Positions 50,967 through 60,297 are shown, counted from the stretch's first letter. The stretch: DNA of 64,000 bases from Steroidobacter gossypii (GCF_016801985.1 NZ_JAEVLS010000001.1:434001-498000), one strand, 5' to 3'. Program-made: numbers and translations. The notes: generated by a model not told the origin, from the letters alone.

Positions 50967-52318
50967 TCCGGCCGCAACGGCAGACGAATCTCGACGCGCA
51001 ACCCACCATTGGCCGCGTTCTGCGCACGCACCTGGCCTTGGTACAAGCCAACCACGCGCGCCGTAATCGCAAGCCCGATACCAGTGCCCCCGGAATCGCG
51101 ATCGCGCGACTCAGCCACGCGATAGAACGGCTCGAAGATGTGAGCCAACTCCGCCTCGGGCACGCCCGGCCCGTGATCCTCGATCACAATGACGGCGTCG
51201 CGATGCTCGCGGGTCAAACAAACCGATACTGCCGAGCCGGGCCTGGTGAAACGCACCGCGTTGCGCAGCACGTTTTCGATAGCGCTGCGCATGAGATCGT
51301 GATCGCCGTTGAGCCACAGGCTTTCACCCGGCGACCAATCGACATTCTTGTCGGCGGCGCTCGCTTCCAGACGCGCGTCCTCGACCACCTCGGTCAACAA
51401 CGTGGTGACATCGATGGGCTCGCTGGGCAACGTCGGCTTGGCGGCGCGCAGCTGCGACAGCTGCAGTATCTGACCGATCAGCGTATCCAGTCGCTCGGCC
51501 TCCAGATCGATCCGATCCAGCTGTTTGACCATGTCCGCTTGTGGCCGACGCGCCAGGCCGGAGGCGACCCGCAGACGGGCCAACGGGGAACGCAACTCGT
51601 GGGACATCGCCCGCAACAGATCTTCCCTCGACGCAATCAGCGTGCGGATGTGCTCCGCCATCGCGTCGAAGTCACGCGCCAGGACGCCCAGCTCGTCGCG
51701 ACGACTGGAAAACTCCTCGCCGACTCGCGCCTCGAGATTGCCGGCGGCCAGCGAACGTGCGCTGGACTGCAATCGCTCCAGCGGTTTGCTGATGTAGTGC
51801 GCCAGCCACCAACACACCAGTCCACTGATGACCAGCGCGAACGCGAACACGACCAGTCGCACATCCGACGCCTGCAACGGACTCAGCGGATAGCTGCGTC
51901 CGATCATCACCGTGTACACGGTGCCGTCGCGATCGGTGAACAACGGGGTGAGCAACAGAGGATCGTCGCGACCGCTGGGCGGCGGCTCGCGCCCGAAGAA
52001 GCCCGCGTCCTTCAAACGGTTTGCGTAGCTGCGATAGGTCGGCGGCAGAGGTCGCTGCAAAATATCCTGCCCGTCCGGGCGCACCACATAGATATCCCGG
52101 CCCGGATAGCGTTCTTCGGCGTGCTCGATCCACTTGTAGAGCTCGGTCATGCCGCCGACCAGCAGCCGATTCGAGGCCTCCGAAGCGAGCTGCCGAATAT
52201 CGGGCGAGGCCGCCTGATCGCGCTGAAAGCGATACCACGCCACCGCCGCCGTGGTGGCGAGCACGAGCAAGGTCGCCACCCAGAACGACAGAAAGATACG
52301 AAGGAACAGCGAGCGCAC
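50963..52318 (-). CDS. cpxA: CpxA-like envelope-stress sensor histidine kinase
   Basis: A 451-residue inner-membrane kinase from a GTG start. It has two membrane helices (about 8-28 and 152-173) around a periplasmic sensor of about 120 residues, then HAMP (about 175-230). The dimerisation/phosphoacceptor domain has His240 in MSHELRSPLARLR. The ATPase domain shows N-box NVLRNAVRFT, G1 EDHGPGVP and G2 GTGIGLAI. Kinase-core similarity and the cognate regulator indicate the CpxA group, although the sensor domain differs from E. coli. It follows the regulator gene by 26 bases. Confidence 0.9.
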   Translation of the reverse strand: MRSLFLRIFLSFWVATLLVLATTAAVAWYRFQRDQAASPDIRQLASEASNRLLVGGMTELYKWIEHAEERYPGRDIYVVRPDGQDILQRPLPPTYRSYANRLKDAGFFGREPPPSGRDDPLLLTPLFTDRDGTVYTVMIGRSYPLSPLQASDVRLVVFAFALVISGLVCWWLAHYISKPLERLQSSARSLAAGNLEARVGEEFSSRRDELGVLARDFDAMAEHIRTLIASREDLLRAMSHELRSPLARLRVASGLARRPQADMVKQLDRIDLEAERLDTLIGQILQLSQLRAAKPTLPSEPIDVTTLLTEVVEDARLEASAADKNVDWSPGESLWLNGDHDLMRSAIENVLRNAVRFTRPGSAVSVCLTREHRDAVIVIEDHGPGVPEAELAHIFEPFYRVAESRDRDSGGTGIGLAITARVVGLYQGQVRAQNAANGGLRVEIRLPLRPD

Positions 52319-52344
52319 GACTATTCAGGCCAAAGCGCCGGCGA

Positions 52345-53085
52345 TCAGACTCTGGACTCGGCGCGCGCTTCGCCGGTGGCGATCAAGACATAGCCCGCGC
52401 CACGGATGCTGCGAATTTCGGGCAAGCCGTTTTCACCCAGCCCCAACTTACGGCGCAAATTGCTCACGTGCGTATCGATGCTGCGGTCGTAAGGAGTGAG
52501 GCGTCGGCCCAGCACGCGCTCGGTCAGCGACTCGCGCGACTGCACTTGTCCCACCGCTCGCATCAGCACTTCCAGCAGACGCAGCTCGGTGCCGGTGAGG
52601 CGCACCGACTGACCCGACAATGTGACTTCGAATGTCGCCGGGTCGAGGCGCAACGGACCGACGCTAACCGGATGCGCCGGCGTATCGGCATCGCGCGGCG
52701 AGAAGCGACGGAGCACTGCGCGCACGCGAGCCACCAGCTCGCGAGGATTGAAGGGTTTGGACAGGTAATCGTCGGCGCCCAATTCCAGCCCCACGATCCG
52801 ATCCACGTCGGCGCCGTGCGCCGTCAACATGATGACTGGCACGGACAGGCTATGTCGCAGGCGACGCAGGACTTCGAAGCCGCTCAGCGAAGGCAGCATC
52901 ACGTCCAGGATCACCAGGTCAAAGGGGTGCGAATCGGCGGTCAGGCGCTCCAGCGCCTCGGCGCCATCGCGCACGATCGACACCTGGAAACCCTCGCCGG
53001 AGAGGTATTCGGTGAGCATCTGACCGAGCTCGCGGTCGTCGTCGACGATCAGTACGGAGGCAGGCAAAGTCATGGTTCGGTCCAT
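52345..53085 (-). CDS. cpxR: CpxR-like OmpR-family response regulator
   Basis: A 246-residue regulator. The receiver domain has acidic pocket DDD (15-17), phosphoacceptor Asp61 in VILDVMLP, and Lys in YLSKPFNP. The winged-helix DNA-binding domain ends GEARAESRV and contains LTGTELRLLEVLM, SRESLTERVLGRRLTPYDRSIDTHVSNLRRKLG, which is almost the CpxR recognition segment. CpxR controls envelope-stress genes. The gene is divergent from an exported EF-hand protein, and a CpxR-like box lies 62 bases upstream of the start. Confidence 0.92.
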   Translation of the reverse strand: MDRTMTLPASVLIVDDDRELGQMLTEYLSGEGFQVSIVRDGAEALERLTADSHPFDLVILDVMLPSLSGFEVLRRLRHSLSVPVIMLTAHGADVDRIVGLELGADDYLSKPFNPRELVARVRAVLRRFSPRDADTPAHPVSVGPLRLDPATFEVTLSGQSVRLTGTELRLLEVLMRAVGQVQSRESLTERVLGRRLTPYDRSIDTHVSNLRRKLGLGENGLPEIRSIRGAGYVLIATGEARAESRV

Positions 53086-53146
53086 AGGGTCGGTCCCCGG
53101 CGCTGCGCCTGGACCATGGCATATCGAAAGCGCATCGGTTGCGAAG

Positions 53147-53161
53147 TTTCGTCAAGTTTAC
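53147..53161 (-). promoter_or_regulatory. Candidate CpxR box (GTAAA-N5-CGAAA)
   Basis: On the leftward strand it reads GTAAA-CTTGA-CGAAA, against the CpxR consensus GTAAA-N5-GTAAA (eight of ten). It lies in the divergent region between the cpxR-like gene and the EF-hand gene, so it could give autoregulation and control of the EF-hand gene. The second half-site is imperfect. Confidence 0.4.
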
Positions 53162-53369
53162 GCAGTGCGCGGCACAACCGCAGGCGGCGGGCTCGTTTGG
53201 CGCAGGCCCGTCGCTGCATTTCCTGGCGCGCCGGCGGATGTCCGAGATTCTCCGGGCGAGCGTACCCCCGCACGATGCGCTACGCGCCGCCGGAACCGCA
53301 TTTCAAGGCTCCGCGTTGAGTTCGGGCCGAAGTGATAGACACGCAACGTCGATCAATGAGGAGAGGCTC

Positions 53370-53627
53370 ATGAGCAGATTGATTGCATTTGTGGCAGCGG
53401 CCCTGTTGTCGGTCACGGCCTTCGCCGGCGACAACAAGGACAAAAAGGACCACTCGATGAATTCCTCCGCCGTCACCTTCGATTCGCTGGACAAGAACGG
53501 CGATGCTCAGCTCAGCAAGACCGAAGCGGCCGCCGACAAGGCGCTGGCCGACAGCTTTGCCGCCGCGGACAGCAACGGCGACGGCTATCTGAGCAAGACC
53601 GAGTTCACCGCCCGGCAGAAGAGCTGA
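53370..53627 (+). CDS. Small exported EF-hand calcium-binding protein
   Basis: An 85-residue protein with a signal peptide (about 19 residues, ending AFA), a charged Lys/Asp stretch, and two EF-hand loops: DKNGDAQLSKTE and DSNGDGYLSKTE. Both have acidic or polar residues at ligand positions 1, 3, 5 and 12. The first has Gln at position 7 and the second Tyr, acceptable for backbone ligation. The ATG has a GAGGAGAGG ribosome binding site. It is predicted to be periplasmic and to bind calcium. It diverges from cpxR where E. coli carries cpxP. Confidence 0.88.
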   Translation: MSRLIAFVAAALLSVTAFAGDNKDKKDHSMNSSAVTFDSLDKNGDAQLSKTEAAADKALADSFAAADSNGDGYLSKTEFTARQKS

Positions 53628-53634
53628 GCGGGCG

Positions 53635-53656
53635 CCAACGTTTGTCCAACGTTTGT
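53635..53656. repeat. Tandem 11-base direct repeat
   Basis: CCAACGTTTGT occurs twice in succession just past the EF-hand stop. It is followed by an inverted repeat, GGCCCCATCGC (53665-53675) with GCGGTGGGGCC (53693-53703), which has one mismatch and may be a 3'-end hairpin of the EF-hand transcript. Confidence 0.45.
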
Positions 53657-53728
53657 TGATGACGGGCCCCATCGCATGCCGCAGAGGCGGCCGCGGTGGG
53701 GCCTCGTCGTCTCTGCTACCCTAGAGAC

Positions 53729-54052
53729 ATGGCCGTACCCTGGTTACAAATCGTTCAGCTGGTGCCCTCGATCGTCGAGGTGTCTCGCGAGCTGCTGAAG
53801 CGCACCAAGCGCATGCCCGAACCGCAGGACATGCCGGTCCCGGAAAACGTCGACCAGCTGGCGCAGCGGGTCTTGACCCTGGAAGACAACGAGCGTCGTC
53901 AGGCCGAGCTGGTCAATCAAATGGCCCAGCAAATGTCCAACCTGACGCGGGCCCTGACGGCCCTGCATCGTCAGGTGCTGTGGTTGGGGGGTACGGCGGT
54001 GGTGGCCATCGTGGTCGCGATCGTTGCCATCGGCATGGCCGCCACACAATAG
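53729..54052 (+). CDS. Small tail-anchored coiled-coil membrane protein
   Basis: A 107-residue protein from the ATG at 53729. It has an N-terminal amphipathic segment (VPWLQIVQLVPSIVEVSRELL), a coiled coil (about 43-78: NVDQLAQRVLTLEDNERRQAELVNQMAQQM), and a single C-terminal membrane helix (about 82-104). Function is unknown. It converges on the M48 lipoprotein gene with a 19-base gap. Confidence 0.75.
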   Translation: MAVPWLQIVQLVPSIVEVSRELLKRTKRMPEPQDMPVPENVDQLAQRVLTLEDNERRQAELVNQMAQQMSNLTRALTALHRQVLWLGGTAVVAIVVAIVAIGMAATQ

Positions 54053-54071
54053 CGGAGGAGCTCGAATCGGC

Positions 54072-54878
54072 TCACTTTGGGGCGGCCTGATACAGCGGCA
54101 ACACTCGCGGCACGTTCTTCTCAAGATCTCGAATACGCGACTCGCCCGAAGGGTGCGTGCTCAGGAATTCCGGCGGACCGCCGCCGCCCGCCTTGGACAT
54201 CTTTTGCCACAGCGTGATGGCGGCATTCGGGTCGTAACCGGCGCGCGCTATGAGTTCCAGGCCGATGCGATCGGCTTCCGCTTCCTGCTCGCGACTGTGC
54301 GGCAACGTAAACGTCACAGCGGAAACCTGGCTGGCGATTTGCATGGTCGATTGCTCGGCGCCCGTCGCCACAGCGACACCGGCGAGCACCAGCTGTTCGG
54401 CGTATGCACGTGACAAACGTTCGCGTGAATGTTCGCGCAGCGCATGCGCGATTTCGTGGCCGATCACCGCGGCGAGCTCGGCGTCAGTCGGCTTGATGAC
54501 GTCGATCAGACCGGTGTAGACCATGATCTTGCCGCCAGGCATGCAGTACGCATTCACGTCTTCGGAGCTCTGCACGTTGACTTCCCAAGCCCAGGCGGTG
54601 GCGTCGGGGCGAAACACCTTGGTCTGCGGGATCAGGCGCTGCGAAATCTTCTGCACCCGATCGTAACTCTGCTTGTCCGCGTTCAACGCGCCGGCCGCGC
54701 GCGCCTTGTTGATTTCCTGGTCGTAAGCGGCCTTGGCGCCTTCGTCGACCTTCTCCGCCGACACCGCCATCATTTGTTTTCGATCGACGCCGACGGCGCC
54801 GGGCGCCGTGGTCTGCACGCTCTGGCACGCGGTGACCAGCACCGCGACCGCGGCAACGAACAAGGCACGAATGCGCAT
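54072..54878 (-). CDS. M48 family metalloprotease lipoprotein (LoiP-like)
   Basis: A 268-residue outer-membrane or periplasmic protease. The lipobox LVTAC gives Cys18. The zinc motif is HEIAH (His141, Glu142, His145), with a downstream third ligand region REQEAEADRIGLELIARAGYDP. The segment VNAYCMPGGKIMVYTGLI resembles E. coli LoiP (YggG). It probably takes part in quality control of envelope proteins. The nearby CpxAR-type genes make stress control plausible but not shown. Confidence 0.92.
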   Translation of the reverse strand: MRIRALFVAAVAVLVTACQSVQTTAPGAVGVDRKQMMAVSAEKVDEGAKAAYDQEINKARAAGALNADKQSYDRVQKISQRLIPQTKVFRPDATAWAWEVNVQSSEDVNAYCMPGGKIMVYTGLIDVIKPTDAELAAVIGHEIAHALREHSRERLSRAYAEQLVLAGVAVATGAEQSTMQIASQVSAVTFTLPHSREQEAEADRIGLELIARAGYDPNAAITLWQKMSKAGGGGPPEFLSTHPSGESRIRDLEKNVPRVLPLYQAAPK

Positions 54879-54905
54879 GGGTTCCTCCTTACACGTGCAA
54901 TGTTT

Positions 54906-55493
54906 CTATTGCTTGGGTGGTTCCGGGTTGCCGACGCTCACGTAGCGCGCCAGGCGCTGCAGCTGGCCGCCGAGCACCTCATCGACGATGGGCGCCCAGT
55001 CCGCCAGCGGCCGGTCGGCGAAGCCGCCGACATTATATGTAAACGTGATCCGCGAACCGCCCGCGGCCGACTCGATTTGCCAGGTCATCACGCCGGTAAT
55101 GCCGAATTCCTGCAGCGGCCCGAGCGCGCCGTTGATGCGCAAGGTCTTGGCAGGCATCGCATACACCACGTTGCCGTGCTCGATGCCGGCGTACAGGCCG
55201 AGCTTTTCACAGAAGCAGCCGCGCACGAACGGCTCGAGCGTGAGATTGCGAGCGTCGCCCGAGTAGGTGTGCTCGGGGTCCCACCATTTGGCGACATCGG
55301 CCAGCGCCGCCCAGATGATCGGCGGCGCGACGTTGGGCGTCTCGGCAGTGTGGCGCAGATTGAAACCGCTCGGTCCGGCGCTGACGATTTCGGCCCGCGC
55401 GGCAGCGGCGCCGAGCAGGGCCGCCACCACAGCGATCGGAGCGACGATCGCGGCAACCCTTCGGGCGACCATCGAAGTCAGGCAAGCTCGCAT
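54906..55493 (-). CDS. Exported SRPBCC (START-like) family protein
   Basis: A 195-residue protein with a signal peptide (about 37 residues, ending ARAEI). The mature domain reads as a START/Bet v 1-like ligand-binding fold: PPIIWAALADVAKWWDPEHTYSGDARNLTL at the start and GVMTWQIESAAGGSRITFTYNVGG near the end. Members bind hydrophobic molecules; the ligand is unknown. The ATG at 55491-55493 follows a GAGGA site. The longer upstream frame crosses the folE start and is not coding. It diverges from folE with 76 bases between. Confidence 0.83.
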   Translation of the reverse strand: MRACLTSMVARRVAAIVAPIAVVAALLGAAAARAEIVSAGPSGFNLRHTAETPNVAPPIIWAALADVAKWWDPEHTYSGDARNLTLEPFVRGCFCEKLGLYAGIEHGNVVYAMPAKTLRINGALGPLQEFGITGVMTWQIESAAGGSRITFTYNVGGFADRPLADWAPIVDEVLGGQLQRLARYVSVGNPEPPKQ

Positions 55494-55569
55494 GTTGTTT
55501 CCTCTTCCAGCACCCGCTGCGGGCGGCGCATGGTAATCCGGCGCGGCGAAGGATGGTAACCTAGCGGCC

Positions 55570-56217
55570 ATGAGCAAGAAAAAAGCCCGAGGCGCCTCCA
55601 GGGCGGCCGACGCCGGCGTGCCCGAGGCGCACGTGCAGACCCCCACGGTGAGCGAGCAGGACGCCCGACAGGCCGTCGCAACGTTGTTGCGCTGGGCCGG
55701 GGAGGATCCAATGCGGGAAGGCCTGCGAGACACGCCCAAGCGCGTCGTGACTGCGTATCGCGACTGGTTCTCCGGCTATCTCAGCGATCCCGCCGACTAT
55801 CTGCGCCGCACGTTCGAAGAAGTCGAAGGCTACGATGAGATGATCGTCCTGCGCGACATCGAATTCGAATCCCATTGCGAGCATCACATGGCGCCCATCA
55901 TCGGCAAAGCACACGTGGGCTACCTGCCGACCAACAAAGTGGTGGGCATCAGCAAGCTGGCCCGCGTGGTCGACGGCTATGCGCGCCGCTTCCAGGTGCA
56001 GGAGAAGCTCACTGCACAGATCGCCCGATGCATCAACGACGTGCTCAAGCCCCGTGGCGTGGGTGTCGTGATCGATGCCGTCCATCAGTGCATGACGACG
56101 CGCGGCGTGCACAAGCGTGGTGTCTCCATGATCACCAGTAAAATGCTCGGCGACTTCCGCGAGGATGCACGAACGCGCAACGAGTTCCTGCGCTTCATCG
56201 ACATCGCCAACGGCTGA
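55570..56217 (+). CDS. folE: GTP cyclohydrolase I, zinc type
   Basis: A 215-residue enzyme that opens GTP to dihydroneopterin triphosphate, the first step of folate synthesis. Zinc ligands correspond to Cys103 and His106 (SHCEHHM) and Cys174 (HQCM), each seven residues before the E. coli positions. Motifs [17 protein letters not shown] and [13 protein letters not shown] are standard. The N-terminal 25 residues are Lys/Arg/Ala-rich and variable. The gene appears to be single. Confidence 0.96.
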   Translation: MSKKKARGASRAADAGVPEAHVQTPTVSEQDARQAVATLLRWAGEDPMREGLRDTPKRVVTAYRDWFSGYLSDPADYLRRTFEEVEGYDEMIVLRDIEFESHCEHHMAPIIGKAHVGYLPTNKVVGISKLARVVDGYARRFQVQEKLTAQIARCINDVLKPRGVGVVIDAVHQCMTTRGVHKRGVSMITSKMLGDFREDARTRNEFLRFIDIANG

Positions 56218-56426
56218 GCGCGCCGAGATCGCGGAGCAGTCGCGCGCGATAGATTTAACACTTGTGCTCGCGCGCTCGGGGACTCCCGCAAATTGTCGGC
56301 GGAGGACCACACCAGCGCACACGAGTGTGACGAAGTTCTCGTTGGCACTTTCGTCACAGTTCTAGCATCCCGATCCGGTGGCATTGCCTTCGTGATACGA
56401 CGAAGGTCGGATTCAGAGGTCAGGAT

Positions 56427-57158
56427 GTGAATGCAGTAGCCGACACGACGATGCAGGAGCCGCAAGGTCGCCCCGTTCGCGCGCGCGCCGAGCACATCTC
56501 CATCGAAGCAGGCCACGACGACGTCCTGCCGAATGCGAAAAAGCGCCCCCACCGCAAGGCCCGACTGAATTACGCCCTGACCAGCAAACTGCGCGGCTGC
56601 GACACGCAGCTGGCGCTGCTCGACGATCATTTCCTGTCGGTACACCTGACGCGGCCGGACAGCGAGCCTAAGAAGTACGATTTCGATCTGCGTTTCGCCA
56701 ATGCCAAGCCGATGATCGTGCGGCACATCGCCTGGTTCTGGCTGGCGCTGGCGATCAGCCTGGCGGGACTGGCGACGTGCGCACTGTGGATGTTGTGGCC
56801 GCAGACTGCGGCGGAGTGGCTCAGTCCCGTGCTGATCACGGCACTGGCCGCGCTGCTGGCGGCGGCGGGATCGGTGCTGATGTTTCTACGTCGCACCACC
56901 GAATCGTTGGAATTTACCAGCGTTCACGGTGGTGTAACGCTGGTGAGCGTGACTGGCGCGATCGGCAGCGCGCGCGAAGGCAAGAAGTTCTTCGTCGAGC
57001 TCATCAAGAGCATCAATGCGGCCAAAGCGGCGCGCCCGCAGCCGCCGCAACAGTTCCTGCGCGATGAGATGCGAGAGCATCATCGCCTGCGCGAGCTCGG
57101 TGTCCTGTCTGAAGCTCAGTACGAAACCAGCAAGTCGCGCATCCTGGCCGCGCATTAG
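56427..57158 (+). CDS. Two-helix membrane protein with SHOCT-like tail, unknown function
   Basis: A 243-residue protein from a GTG start with an AGG-type site. The N-terminus is soluble and charged (about 1-98). There are two adjacent membrane helices (about 101-123 and 131-152), a conserved-looking cytosolic stretch (TESLEFTSVHGGVTLVSVTGAIGS), and a C-terminal helix-turn LRELGVLSEAQYETSKSRIL of SHOCT type. The family is not recognised. It overlaps the convergent EEP-family gene by four bases. Confidence 0.68.
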   Translation: MNAVADTTMQEPQGRPVRARAEHISIEAGHDDVLPNAKKRPHRKARLNYALTSKLRGCDTQLALLDDHFLSVHLTRPDSEPKKYDFDLRFANAKPMIVRHIAWFWLALAISLAGLATCALWMLWPQTAAEWLSPVLITALAALLAAAGSVLMFLRRTTESLEFTSVHGGVTLVSVTGAIGSAREGKKFFVELIKSINAAKAARPQPPQQFLRDEMREHHRLRELGVLSEAQYETSKSRILAAH

Positions 57159-57958
57159 TCTGTTGCGCTCTGTGTGAATCGCTCGACGTCGATCTCGGCG
57201 CGTAACGGCAAATGATCGGACGCGCGCTTGGCCAGCGGCGTGTTGTGAACTGCCACCGAGACGAGGGCCTGCACGGGCCGCACCCAGATGCGCGTCAGCG
57301 CGAGAAACGGCCAGAACGAGGGGAACTCGGGCGGCGCCAACGCCTGACCCAGGATCTTGTGCGCATCTCGCAACGTGCCCGCGCGAGGAAACCACTCGTT
57401 CATATCGCCGAGCACTACGGTCGGATGCTCCGGCGGCGAAGTCGAGACTGCATCGAGCAGCTGCCGCCATTGAAAGCGGCGTTCCGACCGGCTCAGCCCC
57501 AGATGAGTCGCGATCACGCGCAATGCGCGACCGCCGACATCCAACTCGACGTCCAGCGCGCCGCGCGGCTCCAACCATTTGCCGTAACTCAGATCGTGAC
57601 GATGCACACTGAGCACTGGGAAGCGCGTCAGCAGCGCGTTGCCGTACTCGCCACTGTGTCGCACGATGCGCAAGCCCGGGATGGCCGCCATGTCCATGGT
57701 TTCGGAAAGGTATTCGAGCTGCTGCGAATCGTCTTCCTCGCCCGGCTCGTTATCGACTTCCTGCAACGCATAGATATCGCAGTCGAGCTCCTTGAGCACG
57801 TTGGCGATGCGCAGCGGCGAGCAGCGTCGGTCCAATCCAATGCAGCTGTGGATGTTGTAAGAACCGATCGATATGCGGCGCACGCCGGGCGCCGGCGGCG
57901 ATTCAACCGCTTCGACCGGAACTTCGGTCTTAGACAGGACGCGTGTCGCGGACGCCAT
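57155..57958 (-). CDS. Endonuclease/exonuclease/phosphatase (EEP) family protein
   Basis: A 267-residue metal-dependent phosphohydrolase. EEP motifs are visible in order: GSYNIHS, LQEVDN, THLGLSRSERRFQ, LGDMNEW and the final SDHLPL. The family includes DNases, sphingomyelinases and phosphatases. No signal peptide is apparent with the ATG at 57956-57958. The start overlaps the end of the phospholipase D-VTT gene by 29 bases, so the two are cotranscribed. The pairing suggests a phospholipid or phosphodiester substrate; that is inference. Confidence 0.87.
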   Translation of the reverse strand: MASATRVLSKTEVPVEAVESPPAPGVRRISIGSYNIHSCIGLDRRCSPLRIANVLKELDCDIYALQEVDNEPGEEDDSQQLEYLSETMDMAAIPGLRIVRHSGEYGNALLTRFPVLSVHRHDLSYGKWLEPRGALDVELDVGGRALRVIATHLGLSRSERRFQWRQLLDAVSTSPPEHPTVVLGDMNEWFPRAGTLRDAHKILGQALAPPEFPSFWPFLALTRIWVRPVQALVSVAVHNTPLAKRASDHLPLRAEIDVERFTQSATD

Positions 57959-60191
57959 GTCGCGAAGGGTTTGCCGCCGACGACAGCAGCCAGCGCCGCA
58001 CGTACCAGGTCGCTCCGCCAAGCAGGAACAGCACAAAGGCGATCGCCCAATAGTTGATGCGCGCAGGGTCGTCGAGCCACGCCGACAGCTGATCGCCGAA
58101 CACTGTCGACGTGAGCGTGCCTGGCAGGATGCCGATCGCCGTCCCTAGCAGAAACTCCCACATCCGCATGCGAATCGCGCCGGCCACCACGCCCTCCACG
58201 GCGAACGGCGCCAATGGCACGAGTCGCAACGCCGTCATCGCGAGCAAGCCGCGACGACGCAACACTTGCAGAATTTTGTCCAGCTTGGCGCCGGCCATGC
58301 GACGCACCGTGCCCGGCTCGAGCCGCTTGCCCGCCACATACGTGGTCCACGCCGCCACCTGGATGCCGCTCATGGCGATGATGAATCCCCAGATCGGTCC
58401 GTAGGCGATCACCGCAAATAAAGTGATCAACGGTCGAGGAAACATCACGTACGACGCCGGCGTGTACGCGAGCAGCGTCAGCAGCGGCACCCACCAGGTC
58501 TTGCCCACTTCGCGCGCCCAGCCGGTGATGCGATTGCCGTCGAGATATTCCGCCAGCGGGGTGAATTGCCACACGGCCGTCAAGGCGATCAAACCCACTG
58601 CGATGGCCGCAAGCTTGCCCCAGGAGGGTCCGGTCGGCACCAGCTCGTCCGGTTGTTCCGAAGTATCGGTGATGAACGCTCTGCCGTGTTGGTCCGCCAT
58701 GCTGGACTCGTCCCCGGAAGAGAAGATCTGCGCAAGGCCGCTCAGTTCCACCGGCTTTTCCGGATCGGCGACGCTGATGACGTTCAACAGGGTTTCGGGG
58801 ATTTGCGGCAGGTCCGTCAGCGGTTTGAGCGTGCGATCGTCACGCTGCAGCCGATCGATCGCGTCCCGCATGTTGCCGGTGGCAGCGATCGCCTCGCCCA
58901 CCTGCGTCACTTCGAAGCCAAGATGCTCGGCCAGCAGCAACGAGCGCAGCTCGCGGATCTGCTGCTGCACGTCTTTCCGGCCCCGCGCCTCGATCGTCAG
59001 ATCGCACTCGGTGTCCAGGCCCATGGAGCGATTGGCCAGGTTCGCCGAGCCGATGCGCACGATGTCGTCGTCGATCACCATCATCTTGGAATGGACGTCG
59101 ATGCAGGTGCCCTCCTTCAACCCGGCAATGAACGGATAGAAGGCCCGGAACCGCTTGTAACGGTCCGCCGCTCGCAGTTTCTGCACCAGCCGTGTGCGCA
59201 AGGTCTGCATGGTCAGCTCTTCCAGCCAGCCATGACTCAGCTCCCGCAGCACCACGATGATCTCGGGGCCGTCGGGCTCGGCAAGACGCGCCGCCAGCGC
59301 ATCACCGATTTTGTCCGCCGTGAAATATTGATTCTCGATATAAATGCTGTGTTTGGCCGCAGCCACCATATCGAGATACAGCGCCTCGATTTCTTTGACA
59401 CCGTCGTTGTCGTTGATCGCGGGCTCGGTGCGAGCGATGCCGACGGCTACGTCGGTGACATTCGCCACCAGCGACTGCGGCCAGCGCGATGTTTTCATCT
59501 CCTCCGCCGCGGCTCGGCGGCGAAACACGCGTCGCTGCGCGGCCGGTGGCTGCAACACCTCGCCGGTCGCTCGGCGCCAGCGCTCGCGAACCAGATCGCC
59601 CAACGCGCGAGCGGCGTCGCCTTCGACCGCCATCATCAAATCGTGAAAGGGCGGGTACGCCGTGCCCTTGAGATGTCGATGCTGGTTCTCGGGCGAATGC
59701 TCGTTGGTGTCCCAACGTCGGCAGGTCAGATCGATGCCGCCGTTGAACGCCACGGCGTCGTCGATGACCACGATCTTCTGATGATGCGAGCCACCGATGG
59801 GATGCGTGTTGTCGTAACGAAAATGCACGCGTCGATGCGGTTGCCAGCCCAGACCGTAGAACGGCGCCCACTCGCGGTCCAGGCCGAAAATCATCGGGTA
59901 GTCCCAGATCAGCACATGAATGTGCAGATGGCGATTCCGGCGCGCCAGATCGTTCAAAAAATCGCCCAGCTCCAGCTCGCAGTCGTCGGCGTGGCGACAC
60001 ATCAGCCGCGTGCGACTGTGGAAGTCCCAGCCAGTGATCAGAATGGAGCGTTTGGCCTTGCGCGCCGCTTCTACGAACGCCCTGAAGTAATTGTCGCCAT
60101 CGACCAGAAATGCCGCGCGTTGCGCTTTTTCCACGCGCCAGCAATTGCGGCCGGGCTGGAACAAGGAAGCAGGGGCGTGAGGCGCGGACAT
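57930..60191 (-). CDS. Phospholipase D-like protein fused to VTT (DedA-type) membrane domain
   Basis: A 753-residue protein. Two PLD/HKD motifs are intact: HHQKIVVIDD (His137, Lys139, Asp144) and HSKMMVIDDD (near residue 365), each followed by a Gly/Ser-Asn strand (FNGGID; IGSANLANRS). Residues of about 540-745 form a membrane part with about five helices and the VTT signature MFPRPLITLFAVIAYGPIWG. PLD enzymes of this type hydrolyse phosphatidyl bonds or make cardiolipin, and VTT domains of DedA proteins act in lipid scrambling or transport. The fusion may link lipid head-group chemistry to movement across the membrane. It overlaps the next gene by 29 bases. Confidence 0.92.
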   Translation of the reverse strand: MSAPHAPASLFQPGRNCWRVEKAQRAAFLVDGDNYFRAFVEAARKAKRSILITGWDFHSRTRLMCRHADDCELELGDFLNDLARRNRHLHIHVLIWDYPMIFGLDREWAPFYGLGWQPHRRVHFRYDNTHPIGGSHHQKIVVIDDAVAFNGGIDLTCRRWDTNEHSPENQHRHLKGTAYPPFHDLMMAVEGDAARALGDLVRERWRRATGEVLQPPAAQRRVFRRRAAAEEMKTSRWPQSLVANVTDVAVGIARTEPAINDNDGVKEIEALYLDMVAAAKHSIYIENQYFTADKIGDALAARLAEPDGPEIIVVLRELSHGWLEELTMQTLRTRLVQKLRAADRYKRFRAFYPFIAGLKEGTCIDVHSKMMVIDDDIVRIGSANLANRSMGLDTECDLTIEARGRKDVQQQIRELRSLLLAEHLGFEVTQVGEAIAATGNMRDAIDRLQRDDRTLKPLTDLPQIPETLLNVISVADPEKPVELSGLAQIFSSGDESSMADQHGRAFITDTSEQPDELVPTGPSWGKLAAIAVGLIALTAVWQFTPLAEYLDGNRITGWAREVGKTWWVPLLTLLAYTPASYVMFPRPLITLFAVIAYGPIWGFIIAMSGIQVAAWTTYVAGKRLEPGTVRRMAGAKLDKILQVLRRRGLLAMTALRLVPLAPFAVEGVVAGAIRMRMWEFLLGTAIGILPGTLTSTVFGDQLSAWLDDPARINYWAIAFVLFLLGGATWYVRRWLLSSAANPSRHGVRDTRPV

Positions 60192-60297
60192 GACTGGGTT
60201 TGCAAAATTGGCAAACGAGGTGATGTCGGCGAAACGCTCGCAGCGAGCGGCCGGTTCCCCAGCCGCTGCCCAACTCGCAAAGCGTGATTGTCGGTTA

